The position numbers and the translations under genes are program-made. The notes under the pieces are model-generated. The model did no database searches, was not told the origin of the DNA, and saw nothing but the letters and a program-made list of their open reading frames with translations. Positions 1 through 10,324 of a stretch of DNA of 64,000 nucleotides are shown piece by piece. Position 1 is the first letter of the stretch. Every line of letters starts with the position of its first letter. Source of the stretch: Emiliania huxleyi CCMP1516 (Eukaryota > Haptophyta > Isochrysidales > Noelaerhabdaceae); assembly GCF_000372725.1 (NCBI RefSeq), contig NW_005201092.1, positions 658,698 through 722,697 on the forward strand. The letters are read 5' to 3'.

Positions 1-1505
1 CGCTGCAGCCAGACTGGTCCAAGGGCTACTCCCGGATGGCGGCCGCGCTCTACGGCCTCGGACGCTACGCCGAGTCTGCAGACACGTTTCAGCGCGGGCT
101 GCAGGTGGACCCGTCGAACGCGCAGATGACACAGGCGCTGCAAGACGTGTCGGCCAAGCTTGCCGCTGCGCAGGCGCTCCACGAGGCTGCGGCCGCCGGC
201 GACGCGCAGGCCGTCGGCGCCACGCTGCAGTCGCGAGTCCACCCGGAGGGGTGCGTCAGCCTTTAGATGCTTAGGGTCGGGGCGAAGCGGCTCTTGCTAC
301 GAGTATGTACATCGGCGCCGCACTAGACAACACCCGCAGTTCGTAGACTCAGCGTATTCACGCACCAGGTTCGTTGGACCGGACGGGGCGACGCCGCTGA
401 TCGCCGCGGCACGCGCGGGCTGCGCCGGTGCGGTGCAGCGGCTCCACGACGCCGACTAGTCAACTACCTATGAATTCATGATTGGTTATCAGGTGCGGTG
501 CGGCAGCTCCTCGACGCCGGCGCGCGGCCCGAGGCGCGTACGCACGCCGGCGAGACCGCGGCAGCCATCGCCCGCCGGCTGGGCCACGAGGAGGTCGCGG
601 CACTTCTTCCGCCAGACGCACCCGCCGACACGCCCGAGGCGCCGCCGCCGCAGCAGCAGCAGCCGCCGCAGCAGCAACCGCAACCGCAGCAGCAGCGCGC
701 GCCCTTTGGAGGCGCGTCCGGCCTCTTTGGCGCCGCCGCAAAGTTTGCTGGCGAGCTCGGCGCCGCCGCGGGCGATGCTGCGGCCGCTGCCCGCCGAGAG
801 ATCGCGGAGAGGGCCGAGCGCAGGACTGCGGGGCTTGGCGGCGGCCTCGGGGGCGACGGCGGAGAGGCGGGCGGCGGGCAGGCGGCGGCGGCGAGGGCGG
901 CGGCGGCGAGGGCGGCGGCGGCGACGGAGGCGGCGGAGAAGGTGGCGGCGGGCGTGGCGGCAGCGGCTGCGAGTGCGCCGGAAGAGGAGGAGGAGGGTGG
1001 TGTCGCGCGGGACGCAGACCAGCTGAGGGCGGTGCTGGAGGCGGAGGCGGAGACGCGGAGGGTGCTGGAGGAGCAGGAGCGTGAGGCGGCCGCCGCGCTG
1101 GCGGTGGTGGAGGCGGAGGAGGCGGAGGAGCGAGGCCGGCGTGCCGAGCAGCTCAAGACGGACGGGAACGCTGCCTTCCGCGAGGCGCGGTACGCCGAGG
1201 CGGTGAGGCTCTACTCGGCCGCGGTGGAGCTCGAGCCGGAGAACGGCGTCCTCTTCTCGAACCGCTCGGGCGCGCTCACCGCCCTCGCCTCGTACGACCT
1301 CGCCCTCGCCGACGCCGACCGCTGCACCGCCCTGCGGCCCGACTGGCCAAAGGGCTTCGCGCGCCGCGCCGCGGCGCTGCACGGCCTCCGCCGCTTCGCG
1401 CTGGCGGTGAACGCGTACGACGCCGCCCTCGCCCTCGACCCGTCCGACGGCATCCTCGTCACGGCGCGTCGCCAGTCGAGTTTCGCCCTCGCGATCGAGA
1501 CGTGA
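1..1505 (+). CDS. TPR-ankyrin-TPR protein, 5' partial
   Basis: The gene enters from the left edge; position 3 is a codon start. My exons are <1-250, 369-427 and 493-1505. Exon 1 holds the end of an STI1/Hop-like tetratricopeptide repeat (LQPDWSKGYSRMAAAL). Exons 1-3 join in phase into two ankyrin-like units (GATPLIAAARAGCAGAV, then RQLLDAGARPEA). An alanine- and glutamate-rich, probably helical stretch follows, then a second TPR block near 1156-1480 (TDGNAAFREARYAEAV, NGVLFSNRSGAL). Such proteins act as co-chaperones or scaffolds; the partner is unknown. Intron 2 (428-492, 65 nt, GT-AG) begins with a copy of the start of exon 3, 25 of 29 bases equal. The stop is the TGA at 1503. Domain families are clear; the specific function is not. 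Confidence 0.8.
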
Positions 1506-1742
1506 GCGACGCGCACAGCAGAGAGTTTGCAGCTTGGCCGAGTGCGAGTCCAGCTGTGAGATGTCATGTGCTACACGCGCCGACGCAGTCACGCAGTGTT
1601 CCAAATGGACAAGGCGAGTTGGCGCTTAATTTTTGAAAGATGTTCATCGCATGCACAAGTATCCCAGGCGCCGCGCAACACACTCAGCATAATACGCCAT
1701 GGAGAAGTTTGTTCGAGACCTCGGGAGCGGCCGGCTATTCAC

Positions 1743-1872
1743 AGCTGGGCAGTGTGGTTTGGGCCGGGCAGGGCAGTGTGGGTTTCACACCCGGGGCAGG
1801 TAGGGGATCGGGCAGGGCAGTTGTGCGGCAGTGTGCGGGCAGGGCAGTACGGCAGGGCAGGGCAGGGCAGTT
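1743..1872. repeat. GGGCAG-rich simple repeat in an intergenic region
   Basis: This degenerate tandem array of GGGCAG and GGGCAGTGTG units lies in the gap 1506-2198. Otherwise I see no gene in that gap. A purine run (gaaaaaaaagggg) follows at 1920. Confidence 0.6.
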
Positions 1873-2198
1873 CCAGTTGGGGTCATAATTGCAGGGCTGA
1901 GATTCGGGATCTCAGGTGGTGAAAAAAAAGGGGAGACAATTGCTGTGAACATGAAATTTGAATAACAATCTCAGTGAGATGTGTGAACATGACGGCCGAT
2001 CGACGAATTACACGCGCGAGCTTGCGAGCTCATCTGCATCTCAATCAAATCTCAGAGGGAGCGCCGTGTGTATCTTGATGCGTGACACTGCACTACGACT
2101 ACTCCTCGTCCGACGAGTACTCCGTCTCGCCCTCCCACGCCACGACGGCGCCGACAGGAATGGTCATTATCTCTTTATACCTGGGGTATATGGTAATC

Positions 2199-3832
2199 TT
2201 AGAGGTCTGCCTGGTAAATGGAAGCTCCTGGCGCCTGTCCGACAGACTCAACGTCCACGACGCCATCGGGCTCCATCTTTGACATCCTGTCACTTGGCAT
2301 GCCGGGCGTGGAAGCACAACGCGGGCTCTTCCTCCTGCTGCAGCTGCATGTGCAGCAAAGGTACGCCACAAGATTAACAACCAGTAGAAGAACCACTCCA
2401 ACCAAGGTCGGGATCACAACTGGGGGAGAGACCCAGCCGCCCTTGGTCGGATTTGGGTCCTCCTTGACCTCGACTGTTAAGGCGCCTTCGACGGAGGCCC
2501 CCACCGTAGCGAGGATGGTGCTCACCGCCTCTTCGAAGCGTTCCTGGCCTGCCGCTCCGGAGTACGAGGCGAGTCTGCGTTGCGCCGTGACCGCCTCCTC
2601 ACCCGGTAGATCTCGCATCTCGAGTGCGGGATCCAGTGCCCGGGAGGCAAAGGCAGGCGGTAGGACACCTCGGGCGCGCCGCTGAATGCGATCGAGCTCC
2701 CTTGGCTTGCCGTTCCGCTCTCCAGCAGGGTCCCGTTCTCCAGCGTCAAGCGCCCGCTCGAAATGTAAACGAGGCCGCCTTCCTCGGTGGCAGTGCTGTC
2801 TGCGAGACGGACCCGGTTCAGTGTGGTCTCGCTGTCCGTCCCACCGTCAATGTGCAGAGCCCCACCCTTGACTGCGCTGCAGCCGGTAATGTTGACCTCG
2901 CTCAGCTCCACCTGGGGAACCTTGACAGTCCTGATGGCCCCGCCCAAGCCCTGGGCGTTCTCGCCTTCTATACCAGTCTCAGTGCTGCAGCGCGTTATCT
3001 CCACCGACTCCAGTCGCAAGCTGCCTCTGGCGGCGGAAATGGCTCCGCCAGAGTTCCCAGCGTAGCAGTCCTGTATGCGAACGTCACGCAAGCTCGCGCT
3101 TGAATCATCCATGCGGACCGCACCGCCATCAGCTTCCGCCTGGCAATTCGCCAAGACGAGCCCTTCCAACCAGAGCGTTGCCTTGTTTTTCAGGATAAAG
3201 AGGCTGTCCAGCGCATCGGTGCCGTCGATGGTGGCGCCAGTGATGCTGCCTGAGCTGCGGATGGTGACGTCTACTCCGTCAAGGACGAGAGACTGGCTGA
3301 GCCTGACGTTCGCGCCGGGCTGCAGGTAGATGTATGTCGTGTTTTCCCGGACGGCCAGCTGTAAGGCGGCGTTGCCACTCACAAAGACCTCGCCCGGAGA
3401 GAGCGGAAGGAGGGGCGGCAACGGCGGCGGCTTTGGTGGGTATGGAACTGGCGGTGGCGCACGTGGCGGCGGTGGCGACGGTGGCAACGGTGGGGGCGCC
3501 GGTGGGGACGGGACGGCGGGCGGAAGCGGGTTGTTGAGACGAGTGTACGCGATCTCAGGCCCGCCACAGTCATTGCAGTCGGTGCCGAGAGCGCAAGCCG
3601 AGTTGATGGAGCCTTGCCCGCCATCGTCGCATGAACCGTCGTTGCTGAAGGCGCACGAGTCTGAACAGCCCGGCGGCGGCGACGGTGGCGGCGGCGGCAG
3701 CGGCGGTGGCGCGCTCGGTGGCGGGCTCGGAGGAGGAGGGGAGGGTGGCGGTGAAGGTGGTGGCGGGGACGGAGGCGGCGGCGAGGGTGGAGGCAGGGAA
3801 GCGAGAGCGCACAGAGACAGGGCAGCCAACAT
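2199..3832 (-). CDS. Secreted Pro-rich, beta-helix, single-pass membrane protein
   Basis: The start at 3832 is chosen because it gives a signal peptide (MLAALSLCALAS). Next come a Pro-Ser stretch, a Cys-rich module (CSDSCAFSNDGSCDDGG then CALGTDCNDCGG), a second Pro-rich linker, and about 270 residues of right-handed beta-helix repeats (GGAIRTVKVPQ, GGALHIDGG) like those of polymorphic outer-membrane-type proteins. The last part, 2199-2618, lies in another frame. It ends with a hydrophobic segment at about 2355-2423, a Cys cluster and a short cytosolic tail. The frame offset near 2595-2620 needs an intron or a frameshift; the obvious GT-AG pair there would be only about 28 nt. Likely a cell-surface protein; ligand unknown. 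Confidence 0.7.
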
Positions 3833-4556
3833 GGAGAAGACGCCTTTGGGGTTTTGGCGGCGTGTCGCGATTATGTGCCTTGGCGTTCGTTTTCTTTTTC
3901 TTGTTAGAAAGCGAACCCAACCGATTCTGACTCCGACCATGGGCGGAATGACGATATCTAGCCGTGTGTGCTGGCGTGAGTGTGTGTGTGTGACCGCGGC
4001 GCAGCCACAGTGCCTCGGCGATGCGCCTCCGGCTGCTTGCTGCGGCGAGTGTGGCTCTGCTCGCTGCGATGGCGAAAAACTCGTCTCGTCGCACACCAAG
4101 AGCTTACGCTCTCTGTCGAGATGTGAGGCGCTTGCGGCCCAGGAGGGGAGGGCGCATGCGTAGCGACGCTGCTAGCGATGCCTTTCGGGGCCCAGAGATA
4201 AAACTTCTGTAGGGGATGCCATGCCCGTGACCTAGTTAGTGTCCCCAGCTATGGGCGTGTCCACGTTGGAGTCAGGTGTGGTGTGGACGCGAGAATAGCT
4301 CCGCCGTTCATGGAGGCAACCGATGCGCGAGTCGACTGACAACGACTCGGGTGTGTCCGACACTGTGGAGTGTCGAGTGTGTGATGTGGTGTGTTGTAGT
4401 GTGTCGTCGTGGTGCTTCCGCGTATCAAGAGAATACTCACTCACTCACACACTGCTGGCGTTCCTCGGGACCCCGCGGGTTTTCACGTATTGCTAAAAAT
4501 CTTCTCTCTCTTCACGTAACGTGTGCACACATTGCGGTGGGGGCTCGTACTTGCCG
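3833..4556. other. Intergenic region
   Basis: No supported gene. It contains short GTGTG-rich runs (3977-3992 and 4376-4412) and probably the promoter of the leftward beta-helix gene. Confidence 0.4.
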
Positions 4557-5360
4557 TTATAGCTGCTCTCGCTGGGTCCTCCTCCTTTGCCGCCTCCACC
4601 GCGCGATGAAGAACCCGTCGTGGTGCCGGTTCGGCAGGAGGCGGCGCGTGTGTCCGTCGGCGCCTTCGAGGCGCGGACTAAAGGGCCACGGCTCGAAGCC
4701 GGCGTCGTCGTCGAACGCGGCGACCACCTCCTCGTTCTCCTCGCGCAAAATCGAGCACGTCGCGTAGACGAGCCGGTCGTGACAGCGCGACGCCGCCTCG
4801 CGCAGGAGCGAGAGCTGGAGGGTCGCGAGGGCCGCGAGCACGCCGTCCGCGCCGGCGTGCGCGGCGCGGTCGCGGCGGCGGCGCCGCGCCGCGAGCTCGT
4901 CGCACGCTTGCCCCGCGTCCTCGCCCGCGGCGGCGCGTGCGGCGGCAGCGGCGGGCGGCGCAGCGGCGGGCGTGACTGTCCGCCCTAAGCGTCGCAGGAC
5001 GCCCGAGCCGCTGCAGGGAGCGTCGACGAGGACGAGATCGAAGGCCGCGTCGGGGATCGACTCGCCGTCTGAGCAGCGCACCGCCACGCCCGCGCGCCTC
5101 GGCACGGGACGTACACCAGTCATGCGCGTGTGCGTATGGTATGACGGCCGCACCGCCACGCCCGGCACACCTCGCTCGAGCGCGCAGCCGCGCGAGGCGG
5201 CCGACGTCCACGTCGTGGCACCAGAGCTCCGTCGCTCGCGCCTGTGAGGAAGGGTGCGAGCACCTTCAGGGAATGGTCGAGGGAGGCGTGGCACCAGAGC
5301 TCTTTCGCTCGCGCCGCCAGCGCAAGGCTCTTGCCGCCATTGCCTGCACACATGTCGAGC

Positions 5361-5424
<64 letters not shown>

Positions 5425-6109
5425 CGAAGCAGGCCTCGACGATCGCCTGCGAGCCCGCGTCCTGCACCTCGAACTCGCCCTCACTCCAGCCGGGCAGCGC
5501 CCACACGCCGCCCCGCGGCCGGCCGCCAACCAGGGTGAGAGCTCGAGGCGCACCGACGCCCGCCGGCGGCCGCTCCGTCACCACTCCTGCCGCCGCGAGC
5601 GCCTCCTCGACCGCACCGATCGAGACGTCGTCGCGCACGCGTAGCGTGACCGGCCCGCGCCTCGTCGACTGGTCGGCGACGGCGGCGGCGACTGCTTCGC
5701 CGAGGTCGCGCCGCCAACGCGCGCAGAGCCAGAGCGGAGCGCCGCTTGTGGCGCTCAGCCTCTCGTCTGCGTCTGCCGGCCATGTGTAAGCGCCGTCGTC
5801 CTCGTCTCGCGCTCGGAGCAGCGCCGCCGCCACCGCAGTGGCGTCGCTCGCGGCGCCGCACAGTCCGCGCTGGGCGCAGATCCACTCGTACCGCCGCAGC
5901 CGCGTCGCGGTCCCGAGGAAAACGTCAGCTGCCACCCGCCGATCGGCGTCAGTGAATGAACTCTCGCCTCGCAGTGCTCGTGCGAGCACCTTGTCGGCCG
6001 CCACGTTCTCCTCGCTGGCGCGGTAGGCGACAAGCGCCTCGCGAGCGAGTGCCGCTGGCGCCAGCGCCCGTGCGCTCGCGAGGAGTGCGACAAGGAGCGG
6101 TGGGCGCAT
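4557..6109 (-). CDS. RsmB/NOP2/Sun-family RNA m5C methyltransferase
   Basis: Exons by my reading are 6109-5315, 5241-5171 and 5097-4557. The N-terminus (MRPPLLVALLASARALAP) resembles a signal or plastid leader. An NusB-like helical region follows, then the SAM motif ALDMCAGNGGKS, motif IV with the nucleophile region (VLVDAPCSGSGVLRR), and motif VI (YATCSILREENEEVV) with the catalytic TCS cysteine. The C-terminus reads HHDGFFIARW. The family methylates cytosine-5 in rRNA or tRNA; plastid or mitochondrial location is inference. A run of about 20 glycines from a CCG repeat sits just before the SAM motif. Both introns are 73 nt: 5242-5314 is best read as GC-AG and 5098-5170 as GT-AG. Each begins with a copy of the next exon's start. 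It is divergent from the armadillo gene. Confidence 0.85.
5363..5423. repeat. CCG trinucleotide repeat inside the methyltransferase gene
   Basis: About 20 CCG units encode polyglycine directly upstream of SAM motif I. It is a likely site of length polymorphism. Confidence 0.9.
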
Positions 6110-6403
6110 ATGTCTCGTGGCGGGTGACCAACGATGAGCGTGTCGATGAGGTGGGCCGCGCGCGATCTGCTGCTGGACCCTACCGTCCGCGGTGCGTGAG
6201 CAAAGCCGAGCGGCCGCGGGTCGCCGTGGGCGGGTCGCAACGCGCCTGTTTTCTTTTCCTTTGGCAAACATTTCCCTCCCCCCCAGCCCCAGGGCCTCCA
6301 GGGCTCGCACCTCAACCTCTCATGGATAGACCAGCGCACAGCGAGTTAGCTATTTCAAAAACGTGGAAATCGAAGAAAGAAAGAAATTTGCGTGGGCCGC
6401 AGA

Positions 6404-7894
6404 ATGCTCGCCTGCGCCCGCTACGAGCTGCGGCTCGCCGCTCTTCCGCCCGATGCCCTGATCGCGATCACCGCCGGCGCGATGCGGGACAGCCCCGCTG
6501 CAAACAGGAGGGCCGAGGCGCTCCTCGCGCACCACAGCCCTCCGCCCGCCGTCGCGACCGACGTCCTCGCGGACCCGGACCTTGCGCCGTGCGTGCTCGA
6601 GAAGACGGGCCTGCGCCACGCGGCCGTGTGCAAGCGGTGGTCCCTGATCTGCGCGCCGCGCGGTGCCTTCGCGAGGCTCGTGGAGACCGCTGGCGATGCC
6701 TCCTCGGAGCTGCAAGCCGCTGCGCTCGGAGAGCTCAAGCGGCTGTCGGGAGAGGAGGCCGGCGGCAGGCGGGTGGACGCGCTCGTCGCCCTCTTGCAGG
6801 TTGGAGACGAGGACGAGAAGGCGGACGTCGCGGCAACGCTCCAGGAGCTTGCCCGGGACGACGATGAGAGCAGGGTGGCGATCGCTGCGGCCGGCGGAGT
6901 TGAGGTCCTCGTCGCGCTGGCTCGCGATGGGAATGAGGCGCAGAAGGAGCGCGCGGCGGGGACGCTGTGGAACCTCTCTTACAACGACGACAACAGAGTG
7001 GCGATTGTTGCGGCCGGCGGCATCGAGGTCCTCGTGTCACTGGCTCGCGACGGGAATGAGGGGCAGAAGGATTGTGCGGCAGGAGCGCTGTGGAACCTCG
7101 CTGTCAACGACGACAACGAGGCGGCGATTGTTGCGGCCGGCGGGATCGAGGTGCTCGTGTCGCTGGCTCGCGACGGGAATGAGGCGCAGAAGGAGCGTGC
7201 GGCAGGAGCGCTGGGGAACCTCGCTTACAACGACGACAACAAGGCGGCGATTGTTGCGGGCGGCGGCATCGAGCTGTTCGTTGCTATGGCTCGCGATGGG
7301 ACTGAGAGGCAGAAGGAGAATGCTGCGGGAACGCTGGCGAACCTCGCTATGAACGACGACAACAGCGTGGCGATCGCGGCGGCTGGCGGAGTTGAGGTCC
7401 TCGTCGCGTTGGCTCGGGATGGGAATGAGATGCAAAAGGAGCTGGCCGCGGGGGCGCTCAGCAACATGATTGAGGTAGCGTCTGGCACGCACGAGGGCGT
7501 CGTCGAGGCTGGCGGTGTGGCGGTCCTCTCCTCTCTCACACAGGAGGCAGGCGCCTCGGACGACTGCAAACTCGCTGCTGCCATTGCGCTTGTGTACCTG
7601 GCCAGCAGCTGTCCCGACCTCCCCGCTGACGACACTTGCCTCTCGCTGCTCCTCTCGCGGCTGGACCAGCCCGAGGAAAATGGCTGGCGCAGAGACAGCA
7701 TCAACGCCCTCCTCGCCCTCGCAACCTCCTCGTCTGCGTGCGCTGAGCAGTGGCACCGGGTCGGCGGCGTTGCGGCGCTGCAGGCGCTCGCTCGAGAGAC
7801 GGCAGAGGAGGGGGTGGAGAGGCAGGTGGAGAGGTGCGACGAGGCGCTAGTCAGCCTCGGCGTGAGGAGGGTGCGCAGGCGGACGGCCGCGTGA
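6404..7894 (+). CDS. Armadillo-repeat protein
   Basis: I chose the ATG at 6404. The roughly 100-residue N-terminal part has a short F-box-like fragment (AAVCKRWSLICAP). About seven armadillo units of roughly 42 residues follow, with the core AIVAAGGIEVLVSLARDGN then QKERAAGALWNLAYNDDN. Neighbouring units are very similar in DNA between about 6880 and 7450, so the array expanded recently. The C-terminal repeats are more diverged. Armadillo solenoids bind proteins; with an F-box it could be a ubiquitin-ligase adaptor, but that part is weak. No introns are needed. It is divergent from the methyltransferase gene, with 294 bp between start codons. Confidence 0.85.
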   Translation: MLACARYELRLAALPPDALIAITAGAMRDSPAANRRAEALLAHHSPPPAVATDVLADPDLAPCVLEKTGLRHAAVCKRWSLICAPRGAFARLVETAGDASSELQAAALGELKRLSGEEAGGRRVDALVALLQVGDEDEKADVAATLQELARDDDESRVAIAAAGGVEVLVALARDGNEAQKERAAGTLWNLSYNDDNRVAIVAAGGIEVLVSLARDGNEGQKDCAAGALWNLAVNDDNEAAIVAAGGIEVLVSLARDGNEAQKERAAGALGNLAYNDDNKAAIVAGGGIELFVAMARDGTERQKENAAGTLANLAMNDDNSVAIAAAGGVEVLVALARDGNEMQKELAAGALSNMIEVASGTHEGVVEAGGVAVLSSLTQEAGASDDCKLAAAIALVYLASSCPDLPADDTCLSLLLSRLDQPEENGWRRDSINALLALATSSSACAEQWHRVGGVAALQALARETAEEGVERQVERCDEALVSLGVRRVRRRTAA

Positions 7895-8501
7895 GCCCCA
7901 ACGGAGCCGCATGAGCTGTCTTTTGAGAGATCGAGTGGAGTCTTTCTCGAAAATCTCGTTGTTCGTAGAGTGAAGAAAGGTGAAGGCGAAAGTCGCTTCC
8001 TGGTACGGGGGTCGGGGGGACGGAGCACTTGGACTTGGAGTGCAGCGTGCAACAACACCGCACATCCAGGGCCGGGGAAAGGGGGAAGCTAAGAAGCGCA
8101 CAAAAAATGACGAACCTTGGAGCACTTGGAGCGCAGTTAAGAAAGAAAGAAAGAAAACGGACAGCCCAAGGGAGGGATGGGAGGACGGCACGCCGCCACC
8201 ACACAGGGATTTTAAGGAGAGGGGTGTGGTGCGCTAGCCGTCGCCCACCCTTGTCCCTTGGGCGTCCGCCTCTTCCTATCTCTCTTCGCAGTCTCTCGCC
8301 GATTCTCGCTGCAACCTTCATGCCACCTCGCGGTCGTCCCACTCTCGTCGTTCTTTCCCTTGTCGCTTCTTCTTCTGTCGCGTCGCTCTCCTCTGCCTCG
8401 TTCTGCGACGCCGCCGCCGCCTGCCGTTCCCTTGTTCTCTCGGCTTCTTGCGCCTTCGGCGCAGCTCCGTCCTCCTCGCTGCATATCCTGGCCCCTCGAG
8501 T
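7895..8501. other. Intergenic region
   Basis: No supported gene. It contains the dispersed repeat at 8139-8240 and a pyrimidine-rich stretch at 8268-8420. Confidence 0.4.
8139..8240. repeat. Dispersed repeat, copy 1
   Basis: An AAGA run is followed by about 85 bp (acagcccaagggagggatgg ... aaggagaggggtgtggtg). The same block recurs almost unchanged at 57131-57228, and its AAGA/acggaca start recurs near 10222-10250. Confidence 0.85.
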
Positions 8502-10048
8502 CTATCGAGCTCTCCTCGAGCAAGGACGAGTCTTCTGACGCCCACTGCGATCATTTGCCACCCAGTCATATCGTTGCTCAGGTCCACTCTCTCTTCGAAC
8601 ACTTGTGCCTTCACTGATGATGCCGGCGCTGGGGTCCCCTTCGGGTGCATCGACCATCGTGACGGCTGACAACGGGGTTTCCACTGGTTCGTCCTCCTCG
8701 GAGTCGTCTTCCCCCTCTTCCTTCCGCTCGGCTCTACGTTCAGTACGTTCGGCGTGGCTCACCCTCCATGCCGTGAACAGGCGCTTTATCCACCCTATAT
8801 TCTTCTCTCGTTCCTCTGCCCGTGCCTTGGTCTTGTCGTTGTTTCGCACCCATGTCTGTATGGCAATCGAGGCTGCCTTCCCCACTACCTGTAGTTCACT
8901 CGTCACCTCTCCCGCGAGCTCCCCTCTCTTTCTTTCGGGTATGTGGTCCGTGAGTGCGGGCAGCGTGCTGAGGGAGGGTGTAGAGGATGTAGAGTGTAGA
9001 GCGCTGTAGAGCTGTAGAGATGTAGAGCGCTGTAGAGCTGTAGAGCTCTACATCCGCCGCGGGACGAGGCGCCTCCGTTGTAGAGCGATGTAGAGGCGCT
9101 CTACAACGTGAAATCTCTACAACAAACTCTACATCATATAAAGCGGCGAACGAGGCACGGTCGCTCTCCGACATGAGGCGCGTTGCACTTGCCAGTGCTG
9201 CCCTGGCCTTCTGTCTGCCCGCCCAATGGGTGGCAGGTGCCTCTGCTGCTATGGCATGCCTCACGGCTGCGACTGGCCGGCGCCTCGGCGCGTCAGCTCG
9301 GCTCGGCGTAGCGATCGTGGCCAGCGCAACTTGCCTGGACTCAACGCTCAGGGACAGCCAGGAGCTCCCGCACGCGCTGGCGCGAGTCATGGCGCATGCA
9401 ACGCGTCTGAATGCTCGCCTCGCCTCGCGCAAATGCGACCGTCCTCGCAGCCGACAGTCCACCGCCTGCTAAAGAAGCACAGCGACGAATGCGGCACCGG
9501 CGGCGCATGGCAGGCTGGTCATGACGCAGTTATAGGGTGTTGTGTGCCGTCAGAGGGACTCTCTGTGTGTCAGGGATAGTCAGGGCTGTCCATCAGAGCT
9601 CCACTAAGCTCGGAGACACCCCATTAGCGCGGCTCGACCTCTTTGAGTCACTGTGCCTTCCCGGCGGTTTGGCTGTAGAGCCTCTACAACAAACTCTACA
9701 ACAAAATCGCGCTCTACATCGCTCTACAACGGAGGCGCCTCGTCCCGCGGCGGATGTAGAGCTCTACAGCTCTACAGCGCTCCAGAGCGCTCTACATCTC
9801 TACAGCTCTACAGCGCTCTACACTCTAGGATTCCTACATCCTCTACACCCTCCCTCAGGCAGCGTGCAGGCAATCACGGGCGCTATTTTGTCGTACTCCC
9901 CTTCGGCGAGCGCTCCGAATCTAGACCCCATTGCCTTTAAGGAGGCTGCCCTCGCGCGTCTCAGGAATGTGGCGGTGTCTTTTGAGTCCGGCGCCGCCCG
10001 TTCGACTATTGCTGTCGCCCTCGCCGTGTGTTTGTCGAGCTTCCGCAT
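8502..10048 (-). pseudogene. Unknown protein gene split by an inverted-repeat transposon
   Basis: Two same-strand pieces, 10048-9858 and 8958-8502, flank the element at 8969-9857. If the element and one 10-bp target duplication are ignored, the reading frame runs through without a stop: the upstream piece ends ...APVIACTLP and the downstream piece continues ALTDHIPERKRGELAGEV. The product would be a hydrophilic, charged protein of about 215 residues with a Trp/Lys patch (WIKRLFTAWRVSHAERTERR) and an acidic tail. I do not recognise the family. The intact frame around an exact insertion suggests a recent event. The element could also be removed as an intron, but its ends are TGAG...CTCA rather than GT/GC...AG. 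Confidence 0.6.
8969..9857. mobile_element. 889-bp non-autonomous DNA transposon (MULE-like MITE) with long TIRs
   Basis: The ends are inverted repeats starting TGAGGGAGGGTGTAGAGG. The left TIR is about 8969-9097 and the right about 9716-9857. Both are packed with TGTAGAG/CTCTACA words and share the block ccgccgcgggacgaggcgcc. The right arm has small extra insertions. The flanks carry a perfect 10-bp direct repeat, ggcagcgtgc, at 8959-8968 and 9858-9867, a target duplication of the size typical of Mutator-like elements. There is no transposase; the interior has only an unconvincing 99-codon frame. It sits inside the reading frame at 8502-10048. Confidence 0.85.
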
Positions 10049-10180
10049 GAAGTGACGCGCCTCTTCCTTATTTCCAGCGCAGCTGCCGCTCAGTATGTGC
10101 GCTAGCGACGCCTGTGGTGGCTCACTGTCTTCTTGTTTCCAGTCGTCCCAGCGCAGTTGGCAACCTCACATCCACCTGCC

Positions 10181-10250
10181 GCGAAATTCTTTTAGTGCCA
10201 GTGCGCGCCAGTCCCGTGCCTAGTAAAGAAAGAAAGAAAGAAAACGGACA
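10181..10250. repeat. Dispersed repeat fragment
   Basis: It contains agtgccagtgcgcgccagtc and a following AAGA run with acggaca. The first part recurs at 57266-57290 and the second at 8139-8162 and 57131. In this copy the two modules are joined in the opposite order from the 57-kb copy. Confidence 0.7.
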
Positions 10251-10324
10251 ACTCCCGTGCCTAGTGTGGTGCGCCACGCGTCAGAAACTTCTTTTTTTGC
10301 CTCACAACCGCTCCGCTCTCCGCG

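Noticed and set aside
9173..9472. 99-codon frame inside the MITE as a gene
   Set aside because: No transposase motif; too short and of random-looking composition.
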